Positions 35,411 to 46,935 of a stretch of DNA of 64,000 bases are shown here, piece after piece. The DNA lies in NCBI GenBank assembly GCA_001972305.1, contig BDDD01000276.1:5323-69322 (forward strand). The letters run 5' to 3'. The number at the start of each line of letters is the position of its first letter. Within the stretch, counting starts at the first letter, position 1. Source of the stretch: Cephalotus follicularis. Taxonomy: Eukaryota; Streptophyta; Magnoliopsida; Oxalidales; Cephalotaceae. Both the position numbers and the translations under genes were made by a program. The notes under the pieces were generated by a model that did no database searches, had not been told where the DNA came from, and saw only the letters and a list, made by a program, of their open reading frames with translations.

Positions 35411-36006
35411 GGGTAGGAGATTCCTAAGAAAGATCTTTTCCAATATTTCGAATATATTATTTATAAGGATGATGGGCTTGAAGAAGGTGTTAACCATAGA
35501 ATTAAAGCGACATGGATGAAATGGAGAGGCGTAACCAAAGTCTTATATGATCGAAGAGTGCCGACTAAGTTAAAAGGCAAATTCTATAAAACAGTTTTAA
35601 GGCCAGTGATAAGGAACAAAATGTTGGGCAGTAAAGAAACAACATGTCCATAAACTTGTTGTAACTAAAATGAAGATGTTGAGATAGATATACGGGAATA
35701 CAAGAAAAGATAGAATAAGAAATGATTACATTAGGAATAAGGTAGGGGTAGTGCCTATCAAAGATAAACTGAGAGAAAACCGACTAAGGTGGTTTAGACA
35801 TGTATGTCGAGTGTAGACCTTTTGATGCACCAGTGAGAAAATCCGATAGGTTTCCAGTAGTTGGACACAAAAAGGGGAGGGGTAGACCTAGAACTACATG
35901 GCTAAACGTAATAAAGAATTATTTACTGCACAAGGAACTTACAACAAATATAGCTCTAGACATAGCGTAATGGAGAAAGATGATTCATGTAGTCGACCCC
36001 AATTAG

Positions 36007-36103
36007 AAAGAGGATTCTATAAGGCAGCTACAAGGCAAGCGATATTTTATGGAATGGAATGTTGGGCGGTAAAGAAACAACATATCCATAAACTTGCTGT
36101 AAC
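36007..36103 (+). mobile_element. Second, 5'-truncated copy of the RTE LINE 3' region (left piece)
   Basis: It repeats the LINE segment that begins at about 35578 (FYKAATRQAIFYGMECWAVKKQHIHKL), and is cut by a solo LTR after GTAAC. It starts abruptly after the end of the first copy. It is either an independent truncated insertion at the LINE end or a tandem duplication of the LINE tail. Its frame is better kept than in the first copy. Confidence 0.7.
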
Positions 36104-37809
36104 TGTAACGCCCCCGATCCGAGATCACTAAATACTCAAAGTGAGCTACGAGGATTCGGTGCGTTCCTGGAGGTAACCTTAAATCATTTAACAATCTCAC
36201 TTGTTTATAACACCTCTCATTGATTTCTTATAGCCACAAAAAAAAAATCTCACAATTCTAAACACCAAGTTCCCAAAATATCGTACACTTATCATAGCTA
36301 GCATATATTACAATAATCCATCTTAGTGTTTAGATTCTATACATAGCTTGTCATAGCGACGTTACAGAGCGGAAATATTATCTTGTTACATCATAAAAAC
36401 AGTTTATACATAGCATAATCTCTGACAAAAATCGTTTTACAATTTTCTTCTAAAGCTTGACATTCCATGTTCAACTATTTCCTAGAAATTTTTTAAAACA
36501 AAACAAAACAATGAAAGGAATGAGCTCAAATAGCCCAGTAAGAATTATCATAATGAATACTTCATCAAAATCCATTTTCAGATGATTTTTCATAAAACCA
36601 TAACATTTCAAATCACTGAGGGGCCTTAAGAAACCCAACTGAACCATTCGCTTAACCGGGGACATGTGCACTCTCCAATTACTATCCTTACATCACATGC
36701 ATGTCCGAGAGCACGTTAGGCTCTTTCACATCATCCTCTTTGGATCTCACTATCCAAGAGTTGTTCATCTCAGTTCAACAATGATTCATTAACCATTTCT
36801 CAACACTTTGAATAAACAATTCAAAACATTACACAGGACAGGATCATACAGTAAATTCGAAGTTGATATTTCGTATAGAAATATTCATTTCCAGGGAAAA
36901 CATAAAACAGTAAAGTTATAGCTAACATCTCACAGATTTCAGAATGGTAAATTTCATAATTTTTTGGTAAGAAACGAAACTGCATTAAAATTTTAAAGTT
37001 GAAGGTACTGTATGTTAGAAGAAAACGAGCAGTAATTTTAAACAAAATTTTACATCTAGAAATCAACAGAATTTCGAATTACATAAAACATCAAAGTTAT
37101 AGAGGACATCTCCAGGTTTCTATAACAGTCAACCAATTGAAATTTCGTCAAGAAACTAGAGAGATATGAATAAAACGAGTTGCTGCATAATAACAGAAGT
37201 AAACGGGGGAATACATTTAACACTTTAGAATAAAAGAGTGGGATTCCTTACTTGGAATTATTCTCCTCTTCTCTCCCTGTGCCAAACTCAGCAAAAACTA
37301 ACTAATCTAAATTTCTTTTCTTGGTATATAGCAGCTGCTGTAAACTCTCCCCGAGTCATCAAGACCCATATCCCTAGCATGACACCTAGCATTCCCTCTC
37401 TTAATTTCCTCAATTTGCTGACACCTTACCATAATCCAAGGGTTATAACTCCTCTGGCTTGACACCTGCCCTCAATTATATCATAACTTACAGACAAACA
37501 GACAAAACTTAAGTTCTGGACGCTTCTTTAATGACAAAGCGCTGACGCATTAGTGTAAAGCGTCATCGGTTGTCCACAAAGCGCTGCCGCTTTAAATTAA
37601 GCCGTCTACGCTTTAAGAGTGCTTGCTTTGGCGCTCAGTCGACGCCTTGGGGTATCCTTCGACGCCTAAGCTAAATTTTCGACGCTTTAAACTAGACAGT
37701 CGACGCTTTCTACTAGCCAGACGACGCTTAACAACACAAAATACAAAACAACATACCAAACAAGTGATCTTCCATAAACAATAACTCAACGAAAATTCCG
37801 GTCATTACA
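36104..37809 (-). mobile_element. Solo LTR (1706 bp), same family as the LTR at 23503-25518
   Basis: On the plus strand it runs from TGTAACGCCCCCGATCC to CCGGTCATTACA, with the 5-bp duplication GTAAC at 36099-36103 and 37810-37814. It is collinear with the LTR of the minus-strand Tekay-like element, including the GCGTCGACGC motif cluster (about 37535-37735) and a minus-strand TATATA box near 37325. No internal sequence is present, so it is a solo LTR. Confidence 0.9.
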
Positions 37810-38185
37810 GTAACTGAAATGAAGATGTTGAGATAGATATACGAGAATACAAGAAAAGATAGAATAAGAAATGATTACATTAGGAATAAAGTAGGGGTAG
37901 CACCTATCGAAGATAAACAGAGAAAAAACCGTCTAAGGTGATTTAGACATGTCGAGCGTAGATATTTTAATGCACCAATGAGAAAATCCGATAGGTTCCA
38001 AGTAGATTGGCACAAGAGGAGCAGGAATAAACCTAGAACTACATGGATAAAAGTAATAAAGAAGGATTTACTCAATAAGGAACTTACAAAGCTCTAGATA
38101 TAGCGTAATGGAGAAAGAGAATTCATGTAATCGACCTCAGTTAGTTTGAGATTGAGGCATAATTGTTGTTGCAAAAGATTATATT
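37810..38185 (+). mobile_element. RTE LINE 3' end (right piece of the truncated copy)
   Basis: It continues the LINE copy interrupted at 36103, with RNDYIRNKVGVAPIEDK- and HGRGRPKTTW-like segments in decayed form. It ends near a GTCGACCTCAGTTAG match and a short TTGTTGTTGC tail at about 38164-38174, the kind of simple tail RTE elements end in. Confidence 0.75.
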
Positions 38186-38189
38186 ACAA

Positions 38190-38360
38190 CCTCTACCACC
38201 AGACAAGGAGCTGCTAGTTCCTTTCAAAGCATTCTAATTGAAGCAGCAGGCCAAAGATGTAAGAACCTAACAAAATAAGATATACATTTTTTATGTACTT
38301 GTCGCATTATCGAGAGCTTTTTACGCTTCAATGATTAGGTTACATCCTTGAAGGCACTAA
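38190..38360. repeat. Diverged copy of host-like segment 31880-32025, with a 24-bp direct repeat
   Basis: Blocks GGAGCTGC.AGTTC.TTTCAA, CAAAATAAGATATAC and GATTAGGTT.ACATCC occur in the same order as at 31880-32025. The 24 bases beginning AGATGTAAGAACC occur both at about 38254 and about 38358. The pair of related segments brackets the LINE. Confidence 0.6.
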
Positions 38361-38446
38361 GATGTAAGAACCTAACAAAATAAGCAGCTCGGCGCTTTCT
38401 AGAAGCGCCAGGCGCTTCATTACAAAAGAAAGGGGTCGGGCAAGAG

Positions 38447-38505
38447 AACGCGCACGCGCGCGTGCGAGAGGGAGAGGGAGAGAGAGAGAGAGAGAGAGAG
38501 AGAAC
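38447..38505. repeat. CG-rich palindrome and (GA)n tract in an LTR leader
   Basis: CGCACGCGCGCGTGCG (about 38450-38465) is a perfect 16-bp palindrome of alternating purine and pyrimidine, and is followed by an almost pure GA run of about 38 bp. Both fall just ahead of the leader of the long LTR. Confidence 0.75.
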
Positions 38506-40204
38506 GCCTAAGAAGACAATGACGCAAGGCGCCGGACCAGGAGGAGATGGCGAGCGGCCCAGGACCTCCCACCGACAGTAACCTTTCTCTTTTCTTCTCT
38601 TTTCTTTTCTTTCTCCCCGACACTTTGCCGCCTTTGCCGTCCGTTTTCCTCCTCCGATATTGTCGCGGATGGAGCTGTTCTTCGCCTTGAAGATCAACTA
38701 CACCGATTTTGGCGTTGGCCGAGGCGTATTTCGGCCGGAATTAGTTACCGAGTTGACTCAGCGAGTTTAGCTTGCTGTAGCCTGTGACACAGCGTTTGGC
38801 GCCAAGTCACGGCGAGTCTCGGGTAGAGATGTGTAGAAAGGGTCTTGTGGGGGGCCGTTTGTGAGGCGGCCAGAGTTGTTGAAGTCCGGCAAGTCAACTC
38901 AGTGAGTTAGACTCACAGTCGGCCGTGACGACGCGTTCTATGGCGAGTCACGGCGAATCTCCGGCAGCATTGTGTAGATCGGCCAATTTGGGGCCTGTTG
39001 GTGGCGCAACCGGGGACCCAGTGTGTTGGCCGGAATCTGGCCGGAGCTCCGGTGACGACAGTGTGTTGCTTTCGGTGCACAGGTCATAACGAAAGTGTGA
39101 TAGTTATTGCAGTGATGCTAAGAGAGAGAGAGAACTCTGTTGGCGCAACCAGACCCTCTTCTGGTAGCAGAGCGACAGTTTAGCAATGGCAGCAAGTGGA
39201 GCTGAAGGAAGAACCAAATTCGGTTCAGCAACAAATGGAAATGAACGACAGTAGAATATGCAGGTTCAACAATTGAGGTAGGTTATACTATCTTGCTTGC
39301 ATTCATGCATTTTGAATGGATTGTATGGACTGATGTGACTGTTAATGATGATTGTGTGCTAAATGGATTGTTACGGTTATGCATGATTGAATATATGTTC
39401 GAGGGATGGATCACGGGTACTGGGTATGGTTTATAAACGGATTTTAAAGGATTTTGAAATGGTTTTGAACCTGGTTTTGAACTGTTGTTGAACTACAATT
39501 TCTTTTAAAACCGTCGACGCTTTTATGCCTTTAAAACAGACCCGTCGACGCTTTGTATTATTGCCTTCTAAACCAGCAACGCTTGACATTAAGCGTCGAC
39601 GCCTAATGCCCTGCCTTAGCCGAATTTCACTGTTTTACATGGTTTCCGATTTAAAACGGTTTTCTCCCCAAATGGATTTCATAGGAAGCCTCCATAAGGC
39701 CTTATAACCTATGGAAATCCACTTTTAATACTTTTAATCTCCAAATCAATTTTCAAATGGATCTTTAAAGAGAAGTTTAACGAAAGGGTTTTCAACATTC
39801 AAATGGATTTCGAAATGGTTTTCAACGAATGGTTAGGATAGTTCGATTGGGACATCTGGACGAGGATATCCTAGTCGAACTTCCTCTCCATTGTTTTTCA
39901 ACTCCGATAGAGACAAACAAAATGGAAATGGTTTATGGTTATGGAAAATGATTTATGACTATGGAAATGGTTTTCAAAATGGTTTTGATGGATGTGGATC
40001 CCATGTGATCCTTTATGGTAAGTCCCTATCTTTTAAATGGAATATGGTTATGAGGCTATAGTATGATTGCTATTGTTTGAGACCTACGAGATAACCCATT
40101 CATAATCTTCATTTCCGTCATGAAGGTTATGAGTGTTAGATCACATCATATGTGGGGAATGGGTATCGGAACCCCACATTGTGGGCGGACCGATGGGATT
40201 ATGG

Positions 40205-40355
40205 TATGGTATCATAGGTTGGGACCAAGTGAACAAGTTGATGATAATATTGGACTAGGACCAAGTGAACAAGTCCAATCATGATATGGAAGGGCTGGGA
40301 CCAGGTGAACAAGCCCTATGGTATGGATGGCTGGGACCAAGTGAACAAGCCATAT
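40205..40355. repeat. TGGGACCAAGTGAACAAG tandem repeats in the long LTR
   Basis: The 18-bp core TGGGACCAAGTGAACAAG or close variants occurs four times with 20-40 bp spacers. It occupies the position where the LTRs at 2934-5944 and 58511-61021 carry other arrays. Confidence 0.8.
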
Positions 40356-41368
40356 GGTATGGATGTTATGGTTAGAGTTATCTCGACCTCACATGTCTAC
40401 GACATGGAGTGTGTGTAGATAGTGGGACGGACCTTATGGATTGTTTGACACATGGTATGGTTATTGATTATTGTATGGAGTGTCTGCAGGCCCATGGCCT
40501 TTGATGTGATTAGGACTAACCAAGTATACCACCGCTTAGGGACAGTTGGTATACTGAATCTGTCCGCAATTGTCATTCATACATATGACATGCCATACAT
40601 ATTGTTATATATCTGTTGCATCGCATGGCACGTTATTATATATCTGTTGCATGCATGTCATATCGTTATATCTATTGCATACATAGCATATAGTATACCT
40701 ACCCGATTATGTCGCTGACCCATTTCATTGTAATGGAATGGGTCAGGCACAAGTGACGAATTGCAATAAGACAAACCAAGACGGATGGGACATCTAAGGT
40801 AGATTTTGGATAGTAAATTAGATTTTGTTATCTATCATATATATGGTCTTGCTTATGGTCATGTATATGGATTGTGCTTATGTGAGTTGGTAAAAGAAAA
40901 TGGGGCCTCGTGCATATAAATTGAATTGCATGGATTCATAAGACTGGATACATATATATAATAGACATATTTTATTTTAGCTATCGATCTGCCGACTTGT
41001 GGCAGTGCTTAAGATATGTGTGTTAATGTATTGGGTATGGATGGGTTCATCATCTGAGGTATTAGAATGTATATTTCTAAAATTCCTCCTACGGGAGTGT
41101 GGTTGCTGATGACTGAGCCCAATATATAAAATGTGTTTTTCTTTACAGGGGGCATAGTCCGATAAATGGATACTACATGCCCGATTTTCGTAAATTTATA
41201 ACAGTTAGAATATATTTCATTGATTATTCCGCTAATATATATGATTGATTAAAGTTTTAAATTTAAAGCACTTTTTGGAGAATGCTTATTATGATATGAA
41301 TGGACTGAACGGACTGTATATCACGCGTCTAGTCGTGGGGGTTTACTCTCACGGTTCGGAGCGTGACA

Positions 41369-41430
41369 CTGCACCATCACATTGTGCTACAAGAATTCTA
41401 CACGCCTTACAATGTTACACCTTCCAAGTT
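41369..41430. other. Short unassigned gap between two LTRs
   Basis: This 62-bp piece lies between the end of one LTR and the start of the next. It should be the target into which both inserted. It is too short to identify. Confidence 0.4.
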
Positions 41431-43739
41431 TGTAAGCCCCAGATCTTTTATATGTACGGAATTGTATGCATTTTGCTTGTACTTATACGGCATTGTATGT
41501 ATGGATGTCATGGATTGTATACAATATATACTATTTTTCACTTCTATGTCTGTTTTTGAGTAGTGGAGGTTCAGTAGAACATGATCGTAACTTTTGAGAT
41601 TTTCGCCTAAAGGGAGCCTATTTCTATATATAGACGGTTCAGCTCTTTCTACTCTCATATTTGCTTCTCATTTCAATCCTAGAGAGAGTGTGAGTTAGAG
41701 AGAGAAAGTGCGCGAAATCAAGCAAGGAATGAGTTCTTGGGATCGTGACAAAGTGTAGAACCTAAAGAGAGAAGCAGTTCAAGGATTCAAATAGCTTATT
41801 CTCCGTTCTCAATCAATTTGAGGTAGGTTCTACATATGCTTTGATCTCCATATTTTGATGGATTTGTATGATGGTATGGTTATGGATAGCTGTATACATG
41901 CTAGATGAATGGAATATAGTATTTATTATGGCTTAAAACGGATTGAAATGGGAATCAAAGAGGGAATTGAGAGTTTAGGTTTATAGGCCTAATTCTTTTT
42001 CTCTCTAGATTCATTTTAACTTACTATCGACCTTAGGGGCATATAGCTGCCTTTGGATTGAAATTGAACGGATTGAAATGGTTTTAAAATGGATTTTACA
42101 ATGGATTTGACGAACTATCTGCTGCTGTCAAACCGTTGACGCTTTGGCTAAGGCGTTAGCGCTTTGATCGCGCAAACCGTCAACTCTTCCATGTAAGGGG
42201 TCGACGCTTAATGTGTCGTCAAACGGTTGACGCTTAGTGCACGTGAAGGCGCTTAAGGCATAACGCTTTAACCGTCGACGCCTAGCACCAAAGCATCGCC
42301 GGTTAGCACCCTGTTTCAGCTAAACTACACTGTTCTCAACTGTTTTTCAATCCCAGACAGTTTTCTCTTCAATTGGATTCAATAGAAAGCCTCTCTAAGG
42401 CCTTGTAGCCTATGTGAATCCTCTTTTAATATCTTTAATCTTCAAATCAACTTTCAAAGTGATTCTTTTAAAGAAAAGTATCAACAAAAGAGTTTTTATA
42501 CAAATGGTTTTCAAGAATGGTAGCTCAATTGAGACATCTGGACGCAGATATCCTAGTTGGACTTCCTCTCCATTGTTTTCCAACTTCGATAGGGACCAAC
42601 AAAATGGAAAACGGTTTTGGAAATGGTTATGGAAAAACGGATACGGAAACGGTTACGGAAAATGGTTTTGGAACGGTTTTGACGGAGTGGATCCTACGTG
42701 ATCCTTTATATTAAGTCCCTATCATTTCTACGGTTATACAGATATGGGCTACGGGTATGGTACGGTTATGATTGATGGTTTGTTATTGTTTGAGACCTAA
42801 TGGGATAACCCATTCATAATCTTCATTTTTGTCATGAAGTATTATGGGGGTCATACCACATTTACGGATATAGAATCCTCCATTTTTGAGTGATCTACGG
42901 GCATCACCGCATTGTGGATGGATACGGTATGGATATGGCACGGTTATGGCATAGATCGCACAGATCGCTTTTACGGGCTAGTACCTTCGGGACTAGTATT
43001 ACGGACTGGTACCTTCGGGACTAGCATTACGGTACGGATTATGTGGCCGGTGTTATCCTATGCTCCAAACGGCTATGGCACGGAGCGTGCATAGACGGTG
43101 GGGGTACAATCTTTGGCCGAAGAGGCAGAGAAGTACTTGACCCTACGGATTGATTGTCCCTATGGATGGTTATGGATTGTTTACGGAGTGTCTGCAGGCC
43201 TATGGCCTTTGATGTGTTTAGGATCAGCCAAGTATACCACCGCTTAAGGACGGTTGATATACTGAAACTGTCCGCAATTGGCATTCATGCATATAACACG
43301 TCATGCATATATATCTGTAATATATGTTGCATGCATAGCATATAGTGTAGCCTACGCAGCCATTGGTTGTTGACCCATTCTCGTAATGGGTCAGGTACAG
43401 GTGAAGCACCGAAGTGATCAGACGGGCGGGATCGCAACATAGGATCTCTTGTGGCAGTACGGTTTTTGTTGTCTACCTTGTGTATATGAATGTGGATGTA
43501 TAAGAGACATTTGTATTTCAGCTATTGACCTGCCGGCGTGTGGCAGCGCTTAAGATATATGTATCGAATGTTATGGATATAGTTGGGCTTGTCTTTGAAT
43601 ATTGAATGTTTATCTTCCGCATGCATATGGTATTTAAAGTTTTAAAATTGTAGCGTATTTTGGTGCATGATGTTTCGTATGTGATGGATTGTACGTACGG
43701 ACCTGCCACGTGTCGAGCCTTGGGGTTCGGGATGTAACA
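41431..43739 (+). repeat. 5' LTR of a plus-strand Tekay-like element (2309 bp)
   Basis: It begins TGTAAGCCCCAGATC and ends GGGATGTAACA, directly followed by a primer-binding site and gag. The start resembles that of the solo LTR at 58511 (TGTAAGCCCCGC). It has a TATATATAG box at 41625-41633, GTTGACGCTTT/GTCGACGC motifs at 42130-42305, and two GGACT.GTACCTTCGGGACTAG-like repeats at about 42975-43030. The partner LTR lies beyond the right edge. Confidence 0.85.
41625..41633 (+). promoter_or_regulatory. TATA box of the Tekay-like LTR
   Basis: TATATATAG lies about 195 bp into the LTR. A purine-rich leader starts about 60 bp downstream. Confidence 0.55.
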
Positions 43740-44325
43740 GTTTAGGGGGTATCAGAGCCACGCTATGTTGGCTATGCCAGGATAGGGTCCTTAGCTATTG
43801 GAATTAAGTGATATGGATAAGATTGTTGTTGGAATTGAGTGATATTGATAAGTTGTTGGTTGCTGTACCTGTTTTGGAATTATGATTGTGGAATTGGATA
43901 GTTGACTTTTGTCTCTTATACAAGGTAGATATGGAAGGTCGAAGGAGGGGAACTGCAGGAAAAGCTAAGGCAGGGCCGTCGACTAGACGTACCCGAGCCA
44001 GTAGAGATGTTGAAGAACAATAAGAACAGAATGTGAGCCAAGAAACAGATTTTGACGCTCCTGGCCAAAGGGAACGCAGAGGTTTCGTGAGGAAGATGTA
44101 TAACATGATGAATCGGATGAATGAGTTTATGCAGTGGCAAGCGGCTTCAGTTGAGCAAACCCCAGCTACAAGGCCAGTTAGGTGTGCAGCAGAGGCACCA
44201 GAGCAGACCCTAGTTGTACAGCCCGCTAGGCATTCCGAAACAGCAAGGTTATCAGTTGACCTACCTACACCCAGGGAGGATCCTTTAGTCAGGTTTTTGA
44301 GGTTAAATCCTCCAGCTTTTACAGG
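43740..44325 (+). CDS. Tekay-like element: primer-binding site, leader and gag N-terminus
   Basis: GGTATCAGAGCCA at 43748-43760 is the primer-binding site for initiator tRNA-Met. Gag begins at about 43931 with MEGRRRGTAGKAKAGPS and continues through an acidic and proline-rich stretch to LRLNPPAFTGD, the usual lead-in to the Gag core, where the Tat element interrupts it. The rest of Gag resumes at 57774. This copy is broken. Confidence 0.82.
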
Positions 44326-45165
44326 TGATATGGGGAAAATGTGTTTATATTAAAAAGGACACATGTCCTCCTCAGATGAAGCCGTGTGTCTAAAGGATTA
44401 TTTTAAGCTCACATGAACATGGGGCAGAGGAAGCCCTGGAAGTAGAAGCAGATGGATATCTTCCTCGGAATCAGAGCCGAGGAACCCCATTCAACGGAAC
44501 TGAAGAATCCACCCTCCTCGACATAAGTGTCGAGGACCCTTTTTCCAACATTGGTGTCGAGGACCAAGCCAAAGATACCTTTCCTCGGTAGCTTGCTAGA
44601 GGACTTACTGCTTCAAGCGGCAGCCCTAAGAGAAGCCATGGAACTCGAAAACCTTAAAGAGGATAAAACAACCAGAAGTCTTTTTCTCCTCGTCCTCGGC
44701 AGGACGAGGCCATAATACCAGCCTACTTTCCAGGGATTTACCTTTCCTAAATATGGAAGATAAGATAAAATGAACTACCTACAAGGAAAGTAGCGATAAA
44801 TCAGGTGGAGATAAGGGAAATCCCGAGATCCTCGGCATTTCCTTAGGGGACAGCTATCACCTCCGCATTTCACGCTCAGACAGTTACACTCCTATCTTAT
44901 ATTTACTGGATCAACAGCCGGAACAAAGGTCAGCCATTTTTACTCTCAAAGAACCTTGTTTTCACGGTGCAAAAGCCTAACTTGAGCGTCGGAGTGTCCC
45001 CGGGAGAACAACCTCCTGGACCTTCTACGTGTTTGTTCCTCTGTGCAGGGAAAGCATTAACAGCCATCTTCTACCTTCTCCTTGGAGCATTATCGTAGCG
45101 TTTCCCTAAACAAATTAAGCCCTTTCACGTGGGGTACTGTTGAGGGAATGATTTTTGCATCAACA
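44326..45165 (+). repeat. Tat element 5' LTR
   Basis: It begins TGATATGGGGAAAATG and ends GCATCAACA. A TATATTTA box is at 44898-44905. CCTCGG/CCGAGG motifs recur in its first third. The 3' copy is the same length. Confidence 0.93.
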
Positions 45166-45167
45166 GT

Positions 45168-45186
45168 TGGCGCCGTCTATGGGAAA
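45168..45186 (+). other. Tat element primer-binding site
   Basis: TGGCGCCGTCTATGGGAAA starts two bases after the 5' LTR. This is the standard primer-binding sequence of Tat-lineage elements. Confidence 0.9.
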
Positions 45187-45210
45187 CGCAACAAAAAGTC
45201 ATTGTTAATC

Positions 45211-46935
45211 ATGCCTCCGAGGAAGAATAACAACCAGTTTGGAGCCACAGGCAGTCAACAACAAGAGGTCACGGCTCCTCTCCCAGAAGTCGTCCAAACG
45301 GTGGCCCAGGAACAAGCTCTCGTCACAGGGGAGCAGCTCAATCAACTCCTCCAGAGAATGGAGCGTATCACTGACCTGTTGGTCACAACTTTAGCCAACC
45401 AACAGCAGCAATCCGGGCCCGTCCAGCAAGTGGTCCGAGGAGTTTCTGGTCCAAGCAGACTAGAGGTGGAGATACGACACCCACGAGGTGCCAGGCGAAA
45501 CCCGTCGAGGGGAAACGAACTTCCCCTTAGGCGGTCAGGGGACAACATTCCCCTTGGAAGGAGACCTGAGATCAATGCATCTCAGAGGGCAGAGTCCTCG
45601 ACTGCCCGGGATCACCCCAACGATCCCAGGAGAGCGCGTCCTCAACACCAGGCCATGGACGGGGATCCTCGGCAGGAAGCCAGGGGAGCAGAGGAGGCGC
45701 AAGTGCGCTCCAATGCTCCGCGCAGAGCTGGCACAGCGCGAGGAAGCAAGGTCGACCCCACAGCCTCAGCAGCTGGAGGGTCACGTGTTTCTAGCAGGGC
45801 TAGGAACATAGAGGATGTGGAGCAAGCAGTGGATAGAAAGCTTGCCGAGTTGGAAAGAAGGTTCCGAGGAGTGGAACAGCACACGGGGCATCTATCCGAG
45901 GTGTGAAACATTAGCGCCCACCCCTTCACGTCCGAGATCATGGCAGAGCAAGTCCCCAGCGGGTTTCGATACCCAAGCCTTGATAAATATGATGGGTCCA
46001 CGGACCCCATCCAGCATGTACGCTCTTACATTCAAGCTATGTAGATGTACCAGGCCTCGGACGCTATGCTTTGCCGAGGATTCCCAGCGACCTTGACTGG
46101 AGCTGCCCAGTCATGGTATTTCACCTTGGCAAAGGATTCGGTGGAGAACTTCGATCAGTTTACGGAACTGTTCGTAACTAAGTTTCTCAACAGCACCACG
46201 CAGAGGAGGAACTCCACCCACTTGATCAATGTGGTACAGGGTAAAGATGAGTCACTGAGGGATTACCTCACCAGATTCAACAGGGAATCTCTCACAGTGA
46301 AGGATTTGGAGCCATCCTTTGCACTGGCAGCTTTGAACAACAGGCTGAGGGGCAACTCATCCTTCACCTTCTCTCTTTTGAAGAGACCCGCAACGGACAT
46401 GGCAGACCTGCTAAGGAGAGCAGAGAAATATGTCAATGCTGAGGAGTAGATGGCAGCCAGGAAACAAAAGTCACCCTGGTCTGGCCATCAGGAGGAGAAA
46501 CGGGAGCATTCACGAAATGCTCCCGAGAGGAAAGAGAAGAGGAAGGAAAGGTCGGAATTGACCAAGAAAGACCTTAGACATAAACTCTCCAGACGTGAGG
46601 GTTCATCCAGGGGAGGGGTACCAATCCCATCTTACAACAATTTTGCCCCCCTCCTAAACACACGTACCAGGATACTTGCTGTGGAGCAAGACAAAGTCCC
46701 TTTACAGTGGCCTGAGAAGTTGAGGTCCCCGGCAGACAACAGGAACGTTGAGAAATACTGTCGGTACCATCGTGACCACGGGCACGATACGGAGGAGTGC
46801 CGGCAGCTGAAAAATCAGATTGAGGACCTAATTAGAAAGGGACATCTGCGTAAGTACGTAGACAGAGATGCTCCCCAAGGAAGGAGGGAGCAGAGAAGAG
46901 AAGAGGCTCCTCGGCAACAAGAGGAGCAACAGCAG
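45211..46935 (+). CDS. Tat element Gag
   Basis: Gag starts MPPRKNNNQFGATGSQ, with a Q-rich N-terminus and a long Arg/Pro-rich stretch. The retrotrans_gag core follows at about 45940-46440 (AAQSWYFTLAKDSVENFDQF, LRDYLTRFNRESLTV). The C-terminal part has the Tat-type finger region CRYHRDHGHDTEECRQL and the following LIRKGHLRKYV at about 46750-46860. It would form the particle. This copy is broken. Confidence 0.85.

Larger units (their letters stand above)
32090..36006 (+). mobile_element. RTE-type LINE, full-length-like but heavily mutated
   Basis: The endonuclease domain is clear: FATWNVGSLMGK (W at 32398), QETKW (32479-32493), AYAPQVGLD, GRDLNGNVG (near 32797-32823) and SHIDFFLTRKVD near 32990. 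Reverse transcriptase is visible as EKAIGPDGIP (about 33805-33830), MKKDLHMIFIDL, and FPDDIILID (34425-34451), where the usual FADD reads FPDD. The C-terminal segment KQHVHKLVV, RIRNDYIRNKVGVVPIKDK and RLRWFRHVC follows the inserted element, at about 35630-35815. The sequence contains many in-frame stops and frame changes (for example around 32570-32590 and throughout 33540-34350), so it cannot move. An hAT-like element sits at 34611-35410. The 3' end, around GTCGACCCCAATTAG (36006), lacks the usual simple-repeat tail and is followed by a second copy of the 3' region. Confidence 0.85.
38385..41368 (+). mobile_element. Long LTR (family I, Tekay-like)
   Basis: It is collinear with the LTRs at 2934-5944 and 25519-27605: GC-rich leader (38590-39100), middle tandem region (about 40205-40350), hairpin-like block (41148-41182), and ending CGGTTCGGAGCGTGACA at 41368. 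A cluster of GTCGACGCTTT motifs lies at 39507-39606. The left boundary is not resolved; no matching target duplication for CTGCA (41369-41373) is seen near 38385. There is no gag or pol between this LTR and the next one, so it may be a solo LTR. Confidence 0.65.

Noticed and set aside
38420-38697. Minus-strand frames rich in Ser/Leu over the GA tract
   Set aside because: They result from the (GA)n repeat and GC-rich leader of the LTR, with no conserved domain.
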